A stretch of 64,000 nt of DNA from Hwangdonia lutea (lineage in GTDB: Bacteria > Bacteroidota > Bacteroidia > Flavobacteriales > Flavobacteriaceae). Shown here in pieces: positions 36,676 through 46,378 of the stretch. Each line of letters starts with the position of its first letter. The first letter of the stretch is position 1. The notes beneath the pieces were generated by a model, which was given only the letters and a program-made list of their open reading frames with translations, made no database searches and was not told the origin of the DNA. The stretch covers positions 434,001 to 498,000 of the forward strand of contig NZ_CP136521.1 in assembly GCF_032814565.1 (NCBI RefSeq), given 5' to 3'. Both the position numbers and the translations under genes were made by a program.

Positions 36676-36756
36676 TGTCATTCCTGCTAAGGCAGGAATC
36701 TTATTGTTTTAAACTCAATACTATTAAAATGGCTTCCTACTTGCGCAGGAATGACA
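36676..36756. repeat. TGTCA-family inverted repeat between parC and the small ORF
   Basis: TGTCATTCCTGC (36676-36687) and GCAGGAATGACA (36745-36756) form a perfect 12-bp inverted repeat with 57 bases between them. The left arm also folds into a local hairpin, ATTCCTGC with GCAGGAAT, over three or four bases. Confidence 0.75.
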
Positions 36757-36769
36757 GCCGGATTATGTT

Positions 36770-36946
36770 TTAAATTTTCTTATTCGTAAAATATCCTATT
36801 ATAACAAACACCATGGCTAACATGCTCAAAAACCCTCCCAAGTTTTGGTTTGAGAAAAGATTATTATAATCCAAAATAAAAAACCAACCGATAATTAAGC
36901 TTGAGGGTATAATTAGCTGGGTAATTATTTTTGTTTTTTGATTCAT
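36770..36946 (-). CDS. small two-helix membrane protein between parE and parC
   Basis: This is a 58-residue ORF starting at the ATG 36946, six codons of which are polar or basic (M-N-Q-K-T-K). It has two hydrophobic helices (about 7-25 and 38-52) and a basic end (N-K-K-I). It lies 3 bases downstream of the parE stop on the same strand, so it is probably translated. I know of no named family. Confidence 0.6.
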   Translation of the reverse strand: MNQKTKIITQLIIPSSLIIGWFFILDYNNLFSNQNLGGFLSMLAMVFVIIGYFTNKKI

Positions 36947-36949
36947 ATA

Positions 36950-38809
36950 TTACTTCTCTTTTTCAATTAAATCCAATTCTACTTTCAGATTATCAATAAT
37001 AAACTCCTGTCTGTCCGGTGTATTTTTCCCCATATAAAAAGACAATAACTCGTCAATAGACATATTATCGTCCAACATTATAGGATCTAACCGAATATCA
37101 TCACCAATAAAATGCTTGAACTCATCGGGTGAAATTTCACCCAGTCCTTTAAATCGTGTGATTTCCGGTTTTGGTTTTAATTTTTCGATGGCATCACGTC
37201 GTTCTTCTTCAGAATAGCAGTAAATGGTTTCCTTTTTATTGCGCACCCTAAACAACGGCGTTTGCAAAATATACAAATGCCCTTCTTTGATGACTTCAGG
37301 GAAAAACTGAAGGAAAAATGTAATCAACAACAAACGGATATGCATCCCATCAACATCGGCATCGGTAGCAATAACCACATTGTTATAGCGTAAATCTTCT
37401 AAGGATTCTTCAATATTTAAAGCCGCTTGAAGTAGATTGAATTCTTCGTTTTCGTAAACTATTTTTTTACTCAACCCGTAGCAATTTAAAGGCTTCCCTT
37501 TTAAACTGAAAACGGCTTGTGTATTTACGTCGCGTGATTTTGTAATACTTCCCGAAGCGGAATCGCCCTCGGTAATAAACAAGGTGGTTTCCAGGTTTCT
37601 TTCGTTTTTAGTATCTCCAAAATGTATGCGGCAATCGCGTAGTTTTTTATTGTGAAGACTTGCTTTTTTAGCTCTGTCTTTGGCCAATTTTCTAATGCCC
37701 GATAATTCCTTACGTTCGCGTTCGGCCTGTAAAATTTTACGCTGAATTTTCTCTGCTGTATCTGGGTTTTTATGCAGAAAATTATCTAACTGAGTTTTTA
37801 CAAAATCGTTGATATACGTACGTACCGTTGGTAAATCGCCGCCCATATCGGTAGAACCCAATTTGGTTTTGGTCTGACTCTCAAAAACGGGTTCCATCAC
37901 CTTAATGGCAATGGCGCTTACTATCGATTTTCTAATATCTGAAGCATCGTAATTTTTACCATAAAATTCTCGAATGGTCTTTACTATTCCTTCCCGAAAG
38001 GCGTTTAAATGGGTACCGCCTTGGGTGGTGTTTTGTCCGTTTACAAAACTGTGATATTCTTCGCTATATTGGGTTTTACTGTGCGTTAGGGCAATTTCGA
38101 TATCATCGCCACGTAAATGGATAATGGGATATAATCTATCGGATTCATTAATGTTTTCGCTTAATAAATCCTTTAATCCATTTTCGCTATAATATTTTTC
38201 GCCATTAAAAACTATGGTTAAACCGGGGTTTAAATACACATAGTTTTTAAGCATTTTTACGATGTACTCGCTCCTAAATTTATAGTTTTTGAAAATAGTA
38301 TCATCGGGAACAAAAGACACTTTGGTTCCTTTTCGGCGCGAGGTTTCTTCTAATAATTCCTTGTTGGTTAAGTTACCTTGCTCAAATTCCGCGGAAGCGC
38401 TTTTACTATCGCGGGTAGATTCTACTCTAAAAAATGACGACAAGGCATTTACCGCCTTAGTACCAACACCATTTAATCCCACCGATTTTTTAAAGGCTTT
38501 GGAGTCGTATTTTCCACCGGTGTTCATTTTTGAAACCACATCGACCACCTTACCCAACGGAATACCACGACCGTAATCGCGCACCGTAACCTTGGTGCCT
38601 TGAATGGAAATTTCGATGGTTTTGCCAGCGCCCATAACATACTCGTCAATGGAGTTGTCGAGCACTTCTTTTAAAAGGATATAAATACCATCGTCTGGCG
38701 ACGAACCATCACCCAACTTGCCAATATACATACCTGGTCGCATACGGATATGTTCCTTCCAGTCTAGTGAACGTATATTGTCTTCGGTATAATTGGATTG
38801 TACAGCCAT
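36950..38809 (-). CDS. parE: DNA topoisomerase IV subunit B (ParE/GyrB family)
   Basis: It provides the ATPase and TOPRIM domains of topoisomerase IV. From the ATG at 38809 it is about 619 residues. The GHKL ATPase motif E-V-L-D-N-S-I-D-E and the G-R-G-I-P-L motif are near the N-terminus. The TOPRIM signature E-G-D-S-A-S-G is near residue 420, and D-A-D-V-D-G-M-H lies downstream. An ATG four codons earlier is less likely. It precedes the 58-residue ORF and parC. Confidence 0.94.
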   Translation of the reverse strand: MAVQSNYTEDNIRSLDWKEHIRMRPGMYIGKLGDGSSPDDGIYILLKEVLDNSIDEYVMGAGKTIEISIQGTKVTVRDYGRGIPLGKVVDVVSKMNTGGKYDSKAFKKSVGLNGVGTKAVNALSSFFRVESTRDSKSASAEFEQGNLTNKELLEETSRRKGTKVSFVPDDTIFKNYKFRSEYIVKMLKNYVYLNPGLTIVFNGEKYYSENGLKDLLSENINESDRLYPIIHLRGDDIEIALTHSKTQYSEEYHSFVNGQNTTQGGTHLNAFREGIVKTIREFYGKNYDASDIRKSIVSAIAIKVMEPVFESQTKTKLGSTDMGGDLPTVRTYINDFVKTQLDNFLHKNPDTAEKIQRKILQAERERKELSGIRKLAKDRAKKASLHNKKLRDCRIHFGDTKNERNLETTLFITEGDSASGSITKSRDVNTQAVFSLKGKPLNCYGLSKKIVYENEEFNLLQAALNIEESLEDLRYNNVVIATDADVDGMHIRLLLITFFLQFFPEVIKEGHLYILQTPLFRVRNKKETIYCYSEEERRDAIEKLKPKPEITRFKGLGEISPDEFKHFIGDDIRLDPIMLDDNMSIDELLSFYMGKNTPDRQEFIIDNLKVELDLIEKEK

Positions 38810-38925
38810 AAAATTGAGCAAAATTTAATGATAGGACGCTAATATAACACAACCAATTATAATATAAAACAGCGATATCACAAAGTAATTAACAATAAAA
38901 AATTGTTTTTGTTGAGAACGTTGAA

Positions 38926-39830
38926 CTACAGATTGTTTCCTTTTTTTAAAGACACCAATAAGATGCCAATAATAACCAATAAAACGCCAAATAACTGAAG
39001 CAGCGATAAGGTTTCATTTAAAAAAATAGCAGCCAAAACTATGGTGGAAATCGGCCCCACTCCGGCTACAATGGCAAAGTTTGAAGAGCTAATCATTTTA
39101 ATGGAAGCCGACACTAAAAACGATGGAATTACGGTAGCGAAAACTGCAATTAAAAATCCTAATAAATAAACTTCCCATGAAAAACCAAACAGATTGGTTT
39201 CGCTAATAATGCTGTAGTGAACAAATACACAAACACAAGAAACGAGCATCGCGTATGCCGTAAAATTTATGACACCAAATTTGGGAATTAACCATCCGCT
39301 GCCCACTAAATACGAAGCATAAGTGACAGCACTTAATAGTATAAAAAACCCACCCAAATATGTGTTTGCGCCAGAAACGGCAACTTCATCTGAAAATGTA
39401 ATTACAACACCAAAATAAGTTAAACCAATAGCACTGGCTTGAATTTTGGTAATGGGCTGCTTTAAAAACAACTTATTAAAAGCAGCACCATAGTGGGGTA
39501 CAAAAATAAAATGATGCGTTCTAAACTGGCCTTTATATAAGTGAGTCCAACAAAATCGAAATAACTTGCTAAATAGTAACCTATAAAACCAAAAAACACC
39601 ACCCAAGCGTAATCGCTGTTTTTAATTTTTACATCTTTATTTTGATGGCGATAAACATAAGCGATAACCAGATAAATAGGAAAGGAAAACAACATACGCA
39701 ATAACAAAATGCTTATTGCATCCACTTGAAAATTATAGGCCAATTTCACCATAACGGCCTTTGACGAAAATAGAACTATGCCTAAAATTCCAATAACTAT
39801 CCCGTACAAAAACTGCTTTGTTGTTTGCAT
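38926..39830 (-). pseudogene. EamA-family (DMT superfamily) transporter, frameshifted
   Basis: Two overlapping frames are joined by a one-base deletion. The 5' frame (39830 down to 39462) gives the first half, through the sequence L-Y-P-T-M-V-L-L-L. The 3' frame resumes with N-K-L-F-L-K-Q-P and runs to 38926. In the intact sequence an A run of three would stand at 39476-39477, where two are now present (CTTTTA-ATAAG). Together they would give 301 residues with ten membrane helices and two EamA repeats. A sequencing error cannot be excluded. Confidence 0.82.
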
Positions 39831-39934
39831 GCTACGAAAGTAGAATTGTGTTTTACAACCATATGCCTGTTTGAATTAAAATTACGATGTTCAAGTAAAA
39901 AACATATCAAGCTACTCGTAATGAAAAATTAAAA

Positions 39935-40699
39935 CTAAAAACCCTCAAAAACCCCCAAACCAAATAAGGCGAAATCGTATTTTACAGGGTCGTTTGCATC
40001 CAATTTACGCAATGCCAAATCGAGTTCCAAAAGCGCTTTGGCATCATTTTGTTTGCGCTTTAAAAGCCCTAATTTTCTAGCTACCTTCCCGGAATGGACA
40101 TCTAAAGGACAAGATAACTGTTTAGGTGACAAGCTGTTCCAAATACCAAAATCTACACCTGCATTGTCGTTGCGCACCATCCACCGTAAAAACATGTTAA
40201 TACGTTTTGCTGCTGAATTTTTTAACGGATCACTCACGTGTTTTTGGGTGCGTTGTAAATGTTCAATTTCAAAAAAAACAGACTTAAAGTTTGAAATGGA
40301 TTTTTGTAATGAATCGGCTTCGGCATGTTTTGCGAATACAGCTTCTAATCCGTTGTGATTTTTATAAACATGCTGCAACGATTTTACAAACTGTGCACAA
40401 TCACTCCCATTAAAGGTACGGTGCACAAAAGGCTGTAGTTTTTCTAAATCGGTTTCATTGTGATTTAAAACAAAATCGTAAGGCGCATGATCCAACAAAT
40501 CCATCAAACGGTTTGCGTTGTTAATGATGCTTTTTCGGTTTCCCCATGCAATGGTCGCCGTTAAAAAACCAGCAATTTCAATATCTTCTTTTTTATAGAA
40601 TTGATGCGGTATTTGAATAGGGTCGCTTTCAATAAACTTTGGGTTATTGTACTGAACAACTTTAGCGTCCAAAAATTCTTTGAGTTCTGTTTTTTTCAA
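39935..40699 (-). CDS. TIGR02757 family protein
   Basis: The 254 residues match the TIGR02757 (DUF2400) family: D-P-I-Q-I-P-H-x-F near the N-terminus, F-L-T-A-T-I-A-W-G-N-R-K-S-I, and later C-P-L-D-V-H-S-G-K-V-A-R-K-L-G, which resembles the helix-hairpin-helix region of DNA glycosylase-type folds. The function is unknown. The 203 bases upstream hold no gene. Confidence 0.88.
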   Translation of the reverse strand: MKKTELKEFLDAKVVQYNNPKFIESDPIQIPHQFYKKEDIEIAGFLTATIAWGNRKSIINNANRLMDLLDHAPYDFVLNHNETDLEKLQPFVHRTFNGSDCAQFVKSLQHVYKNHNGLEAVFAKHAEADSLQKSISNFKSVFFEIEHLQRTQKHVSDPLKNSAAKRINMFLRWMVRNDNAGVDFGIWNSLSPKQLSCPLDVHSGKVARKLGLLKRKQNDAKALLELDLALRKLDANDPVKYDFALFGLGVFEGF

Positions 40700-40902
40700 T
40701 GTTTTGATTTTGAAGATTCAAAAGTAGGTCAATTTTAAGACATAATCTGGTTTCAACAACTCTTCTTATATGTATTAAAAATCTTATATTTCAAATAAAA
40801 ACATCGATAAAAAACAAAAAACAACTTTAAAAAGCAAGATTTATGGATGAGAAGTACTAAAATTTCAATTTAAAACGTTAATTAGCAAATAAATTAAATA
40901 TT

Positions 40903-41712
40903 ATGAGAAAAATTATAGCCCCTATGCTTGTACTGCTTTTTATGAGTTGTCAAGACGATGAATTACAACCTATTGATGCCAACGCATCTACCATTGAAGT
41001 GTTAACCGAGTATGCCATTGTAAGCAAAGTTTTTCAGGATGTAGGTAACAATAGCGGCGATGCTGTTTTAAGTTCTGAAAGTTCGACCACTTCAAAATCA
41101 AGTAAAACCAAAAATGGCGACAGCCCTATAATTACGGTTGAGCCTCAAGATTTTACTACTTTTCCTAAAACCATTACAATTGACTATCAATCAGGTGTGT
41201 TGTGTAAAGATGGCATCACACGTAAAGGCAAAGCCACAATAGTTTCAACCGATTGGTACGGAAAAACAGATAGCGAGCATACCACAACTTTTACAGATTA
41301 TTACCATGAAGACTTTAAGGTTGAAGGCACGCACCACGTTAAAAATTTAGGCAAAAATCAAGATGATCATTTACAATACAGTGTGACTATTGAAAATGGA
41401 AAAATTACTGCTGAAAATGGTGCGTCTGTTAATTACATCGAAAATTCTACTAGAACTTGGGTAGCAGGTTCTGATACACCTTTTAATATTTGGGACGATG
41501 AATATATGCTAGACGGTTCGCAATCCGGAACAAGCTCCAAAGGCATTGCATATGCGTTGACTGTTGAAGAATCCTTGCATTTTGTGTTACTACCTCGAAG
41601 TATAAAATCTGGAATTCTTGATATTGATGTTGCCGATATTAACGACATTAAATTGAATTATACCAATTCAACCATTACCATATTAGGTAAAACGTATCCT
41701 TTAGGAAATTAA
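40903..41712 (+). CDS. lipoprotein of unknown function
   Basis: The 269 residues have a lipobox (L-F-M-S-C, Cys16). A Ser/Thr/Lys linker (about 55-75) follows, then a beta-rich domain with D-Y-Q-S-G-V-L-C-K-D-G-I-T-R-K-G-K-A, a pattern I recall in Bacteroidota lipoproteins without named function. A monocistronic unit with a strong terminator follows it. Confidence 0.72.
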   Translation: MRKIIAPMLVLLFMSCQDDELQPIDANASTIEVLTEYAIVSKVFQDVGNNSGDAVLSSESSTTSKSSKTKNGDSPIITVEPQDFTTFPKTITIDYQSGVLCKDGITRKGKATIVSTDWYGKTDSEHTTTFTDYYHEDFKVEGTHHVKNLGKNQDDHLQYSVTIENGKITAENGASVNYIENSTRTWVAGSDTPFNIWDDEYMLDGSQSGTSSKGIAYALTVEESLHFVLLPRSIKSGILDIDVADINDIKLNYTNSTITILGKTYPLGN

Positions 41713-41734
41713 TTATTAAAATACATAGGTAAAT

Positions 41735-41766
41735 AAAAAGGCCCATAGATTTCTATGGGCTTTTTT
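41735..41766. terminator. bidirectional hairpin terminator
   Basis: GCCCATAGA and TCTATGGGC (41741-41760) pair over a two-base centre. A runs precede and T runs follow, so it can serve both the lipoprotein and the convergent ABC gene. Confidence 0.85.
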
Positions 41767-41787
41767 ATTGCTTAAACTAAATAAAAT

Positions 41788-42453
41788 TTAGTTGTTTATT
41801 ATTTTCCCGTCAACCATGGTTAACTTCCTATCAGCCAAATTTGCCAGTTCTTCATTGTGGGTAACAATTACAAAGGTTTGCCCAAACTCTTCGCGAAGCT
41901 TAAAAAACAGACTGTGTAAGGTTTCGGCAGATTCGCTATCCAAATTTCCAGAAGGCTCGTCGGCAAAAATTAAATCGGGATTATTAATTAAGGCTCTAGC
42001 CACGGCAACCCGCTGTTGTTCGCCACCAGATAATTCATTTGGTTTATGGTCGTGACGATGCGATAAGCCTAAAAAATCTAAAAGTTCTTTGGCACGTTTT
42101 TCGGCTTCGGCCTTTTTAGTGCCTTTTATAAATGCTGGTAAGCATACGTTTTCTAAGGCTGTAAATTCCGGTAATAACTGATGAAACTGAAAGATAAACC
42201 CAATATGCTCATTCCTAAACTTTGCCAAGGCTTTATCGTTTAGCGCATTAATATTGGTATTGTTTATGGTGATATTGAAATCCTCTTTTTCCGAAGCTCG
42301 ATCTAAAGTACCCAAGAGTTGCAACAAGGTGGTTTTTCCTGCGCCCGAAGCACCGACAATAGATACGACTTCGCCTCTTTTTACATGAATATCTACACCT
42401 TTAAGGACGTGTAAATCGTTGTAATATTTATGAACATTATGTGCTTTAATCAT
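41788..42453 (-). CDS. ABC transporter ATP-binding protein, LolD-like
   Basis: The 221 residues have Walker [10 protein letters not shown], the Q-loop in [10 protein letters not shown], signature [15 protein letters not shown], Walker [13 protein letters not shown] and a switch His in T-H-N-E-E. The subgroup (LolD/MacB/FtsE) is typical of lipoprotein export or peptide efflux ATPases. No permease gene is adjacent, as is common for flavobacterial lolD. Confidence 0.88.
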   Translation of the reverse strand: MIKAHNVHKYYNDLHVLKGVDIHVKRGEVVSIVGASGAGKTTLLQLLGTLDRASEKEDFNITINNTNINALNDKALAKFRNEHIGFIFQFHQLLPEFTALENVCLPAFIKGTKKAEAEKRAKELLDFLGLSHRHDHKPNELSGGEQQRVAVARALINNPDLIFADEPSGNLDSESAETLHSLFFKLREEFGQTFVIVTHNEELANLADRKLTMVDGKIINN

Positions 42454-42505
42454 ACCAATTAATTAGGGCAATGAAAGTAATACTTTAAAGATTTATAAGC
42501 AACGA

Positions 42506-45016
42506 TTAGCTGTTACTTTTCCTTTTAAAAATAGTTTTAAGATTTGAATAATCGATAAAATATTGAAGCTTTATGGAAAACACATGTTGTATGGGTTGAT
42601 CCAACAAGGTGTTTAAACTATTAAAGTAATTGTCTTTTGACGCCGAATCTAAATTAAATAATGAATTTCGATACAACGCGGTAAGTTGGCTACCCGGAGC
42701 AAATTGCCACGAATATCGTAAATCTAGATTCCAAGTATTAAAATTAATATTCGGGCTATCTGGAATACTATCAACATTATAAGCATTATTTGAAGAAAGC
42801 GTGCCGTCGTTTTCAAGAACAAACAATTGGTAATCATAATTTACGGTACTCCAAAAGTTTCTAAAAGTGAGCCTTATGGCGTGTAGCGGATTGAAATTGT
42901 AGGCTCCGGAAAGTCCGTTTTCAATCGAAACCACATCGCGTTCGCCAAAAACAATATCATCATTTATATTATCCACAAAACCGCGACTTCCTTTGTTGTT
43001 TTGGTATTCAAACTCATAAGACAGTCTAAACTTGTCGTTAAATCTTATGGTGGGTTCCACTTCAAACTCATAGCCAAACAAATCCCTTTCTTTGTCGAAC
43101 ATGGTAAACGACCCTAAATTAGCTTCGATAGAAAATGTTTTATTGGCGTTGGTTTCAAACCAAACACCGCCCGAAACAAAGTTTTTGTAGATAAAAAAGC
43201 GTTTGTTTTCAAAATCTCGAGGTTCAAAATAATCGTACTGTTTTCCGAGGTCGAAATTAACTCGGGCTCCAAACCACATCAATTTTTTGGTTTGCGCACT
43301 AATACGCATTCCAAGATTTGCGCCTGTAAAAGTGCTGGGGTTGTACAAACGGCGGTAATTTACCCAAGTATTAAACCTAAAATCATTCAGCTTTTCAGTA
43401 GGCTCAAAAATTTGATAAGAAGCATCGACACCAAAATTGCTATAATTGTTTCGGTTGTTTAACCCTAAGTCGTTTATATCATATTCCTCATCTGCAAAAC
43501 TATGGTCGAAACTATAGCGGTACTTGCCATGTGTTTTTCTAACCATAAAAAACGAACTTAAACCCGTACTCATGCCATCGGACAAATTCACATTGCTCAT
43601 TTTTATTTGACCACGAACATTATAGGTGTTTCTTTTATTTGAAATATCGGCCAAAAACCCCGTAACATTGGCGTCTCTAAAACCTCCATCTCTTGTAACA
43701 TTGGTATTTATTAAACTTACCGAGGAATTGCCATTAAATTGCTGGTCGAGCACCAAAATATTGTAATTGGCTAGCGGTTCGGTGATTCTATTTCTATATG
43801 AAATAACACTATCTGTTATGGCTTGCGTGTTTTGGTCTCTAATATATTCGGTAGTTTTTATTCTAGCCTCTGTTTTTTCGGTAACCGCATTGAAAAAACC
43901 AACACCCAACCCTTTTTTTGTGCGCCCAGAAACCTTTATGGCGTTTAGCGTTTTTACAACACTTGGGTTATCAACAATTTCTTCGTTAATATTACTGTTG
44001 TTTATTAGTTCGTCTTCAACGTGGCCTTGCTCCACGGGCGCGTTACCAATACGCCGCGAAAAAAACAAATCGCCTTTATTGAACAAATCGACACCTTCTT
44101 TAAAAAACTGGCGTTGTTCGCTAAAAGTTTGCTCGAACGGGCCTAGGTTCAATCTTACATTATCAAAGGCAGCCTGACTAAAATCTGGGATTAAAGTGGC
44201 ATCTAAAGTAAAGTTTTCGGTGATGCCGTATTTTACATCCAATCCAACGTTAAAATCGGTTTCGTGCTCGCCATCAAAAGAGGTTGAAATACCCGAAACA
44301 AAAGGATAAAAGCTTAAACGCGTTGGTGGTTTAATGTTTTTAATACCCCTTAATTCACCGTGATATAATCCAATATTTCCTTTGGTTCTGTCAATCGGGT
44401 TCCAAGAATATTGCGAGTTATCAATCCGAAATCGCCTATGAAACTGTAAACCCCAAGTTTGCACTTCATCATTGGAAAACCGGAGTGCTCGGTACGGAAT
44501 TTTCATTTCTACAATCCACCCGTCGTCAACAATTTTTACGGCACTATCCCAAACGGCATTCCATCCAAAATCTTCGCCATTATCAATACTGGGCGAAGCA
44601 ATGGCATCAGCCTGATTTCCTGAACTGAACACAAAAAACTCGGTGTCGTTTTGGGCATCGTTATTAGGGTTTAACACCACGCCAAAAAAATCGGATTGCC
44701 CAAAATTGTCGCGGCTCGAAAATTGTTTTTGGATGTCTTCGGGCTTATCCTTTAAATAGGCCGCAATATAAATGGCGTTATCATCATAAGTCATTTTTAC
44801 AATGGTATTTTGATGCGCTTTCTCTGCAACACCCATTTCCGGTCTAAATTGGGTAAAATCCTTGGCTTCGTCTGCATTTTTCCATGCATCGTCATTTAAC
44901 ACACCATCAATTTTTGGCGCCTTAGCGGTTCTTACAATATTTAAGGTTTTTTTATCCTGTGCGTAAGCAATAAAAGAGAATAATAAAATAAAGCATAGCG
45001 TAGTTAGTTGCCTCAT
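42506..45016 (-). CDS. DUF5916 outer-membrane protein with N-terminal CBM9-like domain (second copy)
   Basis: The 836 residues have a signal peptide (cut near A-Y-A-Q-D), a CBM9-like domain (about 30-220: K-I-D-G-V-L-N-D-D-A-W and I-Y-I-A-A-Y) and a long C-terminal beta-strand region (about 240-836) that is probably a barrel. It resembles the protein at 11781 in architecture but is longer and not part of an operon with similar genes. Its substrate is unknown. Confidence 0.85.
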   Translation of the reverse strand: MRQLTTLCFILLFSFIAYAQDKKTLNIVRTAKAPKIDGVLNDDAWKNADEAKDFTQFRPEMGVAEKAHQNTIVKMTYDDNAIYIAAYLKDKPEDIQKQFSSRDNFGQSDFFGVVLNPNNDAQNDTEFFVFSSGNQADAIASPSIDNGEDFGWNAVWDSAVKIVDDGWIVEMKIPYRALRFSNDEVQTWGLQFHRRFRIDNSQYSWNPIDRTKGNIGLYHGELRGIKNIKPPTRLSFYPFVSGISTSFDGEHETDFNVGLDVKYGITENFTLDATLIPDFSQAAFDNVRLNLGPFEQTFSEQRQFFKEGVDLFNKGDLFFSRRIGNAPVEQGHVEDELINNSNINEEIVDNPSVVKTLNAIKVSGRTKKGLGVGFFNAVTEKTEARIKTTEYIRDQNTQAITDSVISYRNRITEPLANYNILVLDQQFNGNSSVSLINTNVTRDGGFRDANVTGFLADISNKRNTYNVRGQIKMSNVNLSDGMSTGLSSFFMVRKTHGKYRYSFDHSFADEEYDINDLGLNNRNNYSNFGVDASYQIFEPTEKLNDFRFNTWVNYRRLYNPSTFTGANLGMRISAQTKKLMWFGARVNFDLGKQYDYFEPRDFENKRFFIYKNFVSGGVWFETNANKTFSIEANLGSFTMFDKERDLFGYEFEVEPTIRFNDKFRLSYEFEYQNNKGSRGFVDNINDDIVFGERDVVSIENGLSGAYNFNPLHAIRLTFRNFWSTVNYDYQLFVLENDGTLSSNNAYNVDSIPDSPNINFNTWNLDLRYSWQFAPGSQLTALYRNSLFNLDSASKDNYFNSLNTLLDQPIQHVFSIKLQYFIDYSNLKTIFKRKSNS

Positions 45017-45297
45017 TAAGGTTGATTTTGATGTTTTGGTTGATGGTTAAAAGACAATAATAATCAAAAATTGTTACACTTTTAACAAATGTAGTTTTGT
45101 TAAAAGCCTAATATTCTTAAGTAAACGTTAAAAAAACAATCTAATTGTTAATATTTTTTTGAAATTTTAATAAGAAGATTACGTCTAAGTTTTTTTGATT
45201 ATTTTTATTCGAATAAGAATTATTAAAAGTATCACTTAGGAATTTCAGTAAAATTACCGAGCTGATTTAAGCTAAAAATCTTAATAAAAAACATAAC
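45017..45297. promoter_or_regulatory. divergent intergenic region between the DUF5916 gene and folE
   Basis: This 281-base AT-rich divergent spacer must hold both promoters. I see no convincing TTG plus TAnnTTTG pair and no hairpin. Confidence 0.3.
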
Positions 45298-45885
45298 ATG
45301 CCATATAAAAGTTTTGAAGAGTATAATATACAAGTAACCGACGATGTTAAGGACAGATATAAACACATTATTGAAGATTTAGGCGAAGATACCCAAAGGG
45401 ATGGTTTGCTAAAAACGCCCGAACGTGCCGCAAAAGCGATGCAATTTTTAACCCAAGGCTACAACCAAGATCCGGTTGAAGTTCTTAAAAGCGCCATGTT
45501 TAAAGAGTCTTACAACGAAATGGTGATTGTGAAGGATATCGAATTATATTCGCTTTGCGAACACCACATTTTACCTTTTTTTGGAAAAGCCCACATTGCA
45601 TACATCCCGAACGGACAGATAGTCGGGTTAAGCAAATTGCCTCGAATTGTTGACATATTCGCAAGACGGTTGCAGGTACAGGAGCGCTTAACCGAACAGG
45701 TTTTAGATTGCATAAACGACACCTTAAAACCGCAGGGCGTTGCTGTGGTTATTGAAGCGTCGCACATGTGTATGATGATGCGCGGTGTGCAAAAACAAAA
45801 CTCGATAACAACAACTTCGGGTTTTAGGGGACAGTTTGAAAAAATTGAAACTAGAAACGAATTTTTAAAACTTATTGGCAAATAA
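45298..45885 (+). CDS. folE: GTP cyclohydrolase I
   Basis: This enzyme forms 7,8-dihydroneopterin triphosphate from GTP for folate or related pteridines. The 195 residues show D-T[11 protein letters not shown], the zinc-site [23 protein letters not shown] and the catalytic region [10 protein letters not shown]. This is the canonical type IA enzyme. Confidence 0.95.
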   Translation: MPYKSFEEYNIQVTDDVKDRYKHIIEDLGEDTQRDGLLKTPERAAKAMQFLTQGYNQDPVEVLKSAMFKESYNEMVIVKDIELYSLCEHHILPFFGKAHIAYIPNGQIVGLSKLPRIVDIFARRLQVQERLTEQVLDCINDTLKPQGVAVVIEASHMCMMMRGVQKQNSITTTSGFRGQFEKIETRNEFLKLIGK

Positions 45886-45928
45886 TTTTTGGTATATTTT
45901 TTGCGTTATACAGACTAAAACAAAGCCT

Positions 45929-46219
45929 ATGAATTTAGAAAATTTAAGTAAAAACAAAAAATTAACATTAAGCATATTGTTTGATATTGTTGGAATGCTC
46001 ACCCTTTTAGATATTATTTGGGCGCCGGCATCGGCCTATTTAATGAGTAAAATGTACAAAGGAACGAGAGGTAAAGTGGCTGGTGTAGTATCGTTTATTG
46101 AGGAGGCCATTCCGGGACTTGACATTATTCCTACCTTTACCATTATGTGGTTTTTAACCTATGTTTTTCAGAAAGAAGAAAAGCCTATTGTGATTGAGGT
46201 TGAAGCTGAAAACGAATAA
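45929..46219 (+). CDS. small membrane protein
   Basis: It has about 96 residues from the ATG at 45929. The frame opens earlier, overlapping folE, but the upstream part is Cys/Trp-rich and not conserved-looking. One or two membrane helices lie at about 17-35 and 68-88, separated by a basic/polar loop. The C-terminal tail is acidic (E-V-E-A-E-N-E). The function is unknown. It follows folE by 43 bases and may be cotranscribed. Confidence 0.62.
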   Translation: MNLENLSKNKKLTLSILFDIVGMLTLLDIIWAPASAYLMSKMYKGTRGKVAGVVSFIEEAIPGLDIIPTFTIMWFLTYVFQKEEKPIVIEVEAENE

Positions 46220-46237
46220 TAATATTATTATAAAAGC

Positions 46238-46370
46238 AGAAGCTGTCTAAAAAGTCGTTTGAATTTAATTTGTCAGGTTGAGCCTGTCGAAACCGATCTT
46301 GATTATCAGTAAGTTAAAATATTTCGACAAGCTCAATATGACATAGAGTAAGACCTTTTAGACAGCTTCT
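46238..46370. terminator. large stem-loop with nested TGTCA-family inverted repeat
   Basis: The outer arm AGAAGCTGTCTAAAAAG pairs with CTTTTAGACAGCTTCT, which is followed by a T run, so it looks like a terminator for the convergent genes. Nested inside is a longer inverted repeat (46271-46292 with 46321-46343) starting TGTCA and matching at about 19 of 22 positions. Confidence 0.75.
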
Positions 46371-46378
46371 TTTTTTTG

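Noticed and set aside
39462-39606. Programmed frameshift in the EamA gene
   Set aside because: I see no slippery heptamer of the known type followed by a pseudoknot, and transporters of this family are not known to use one.
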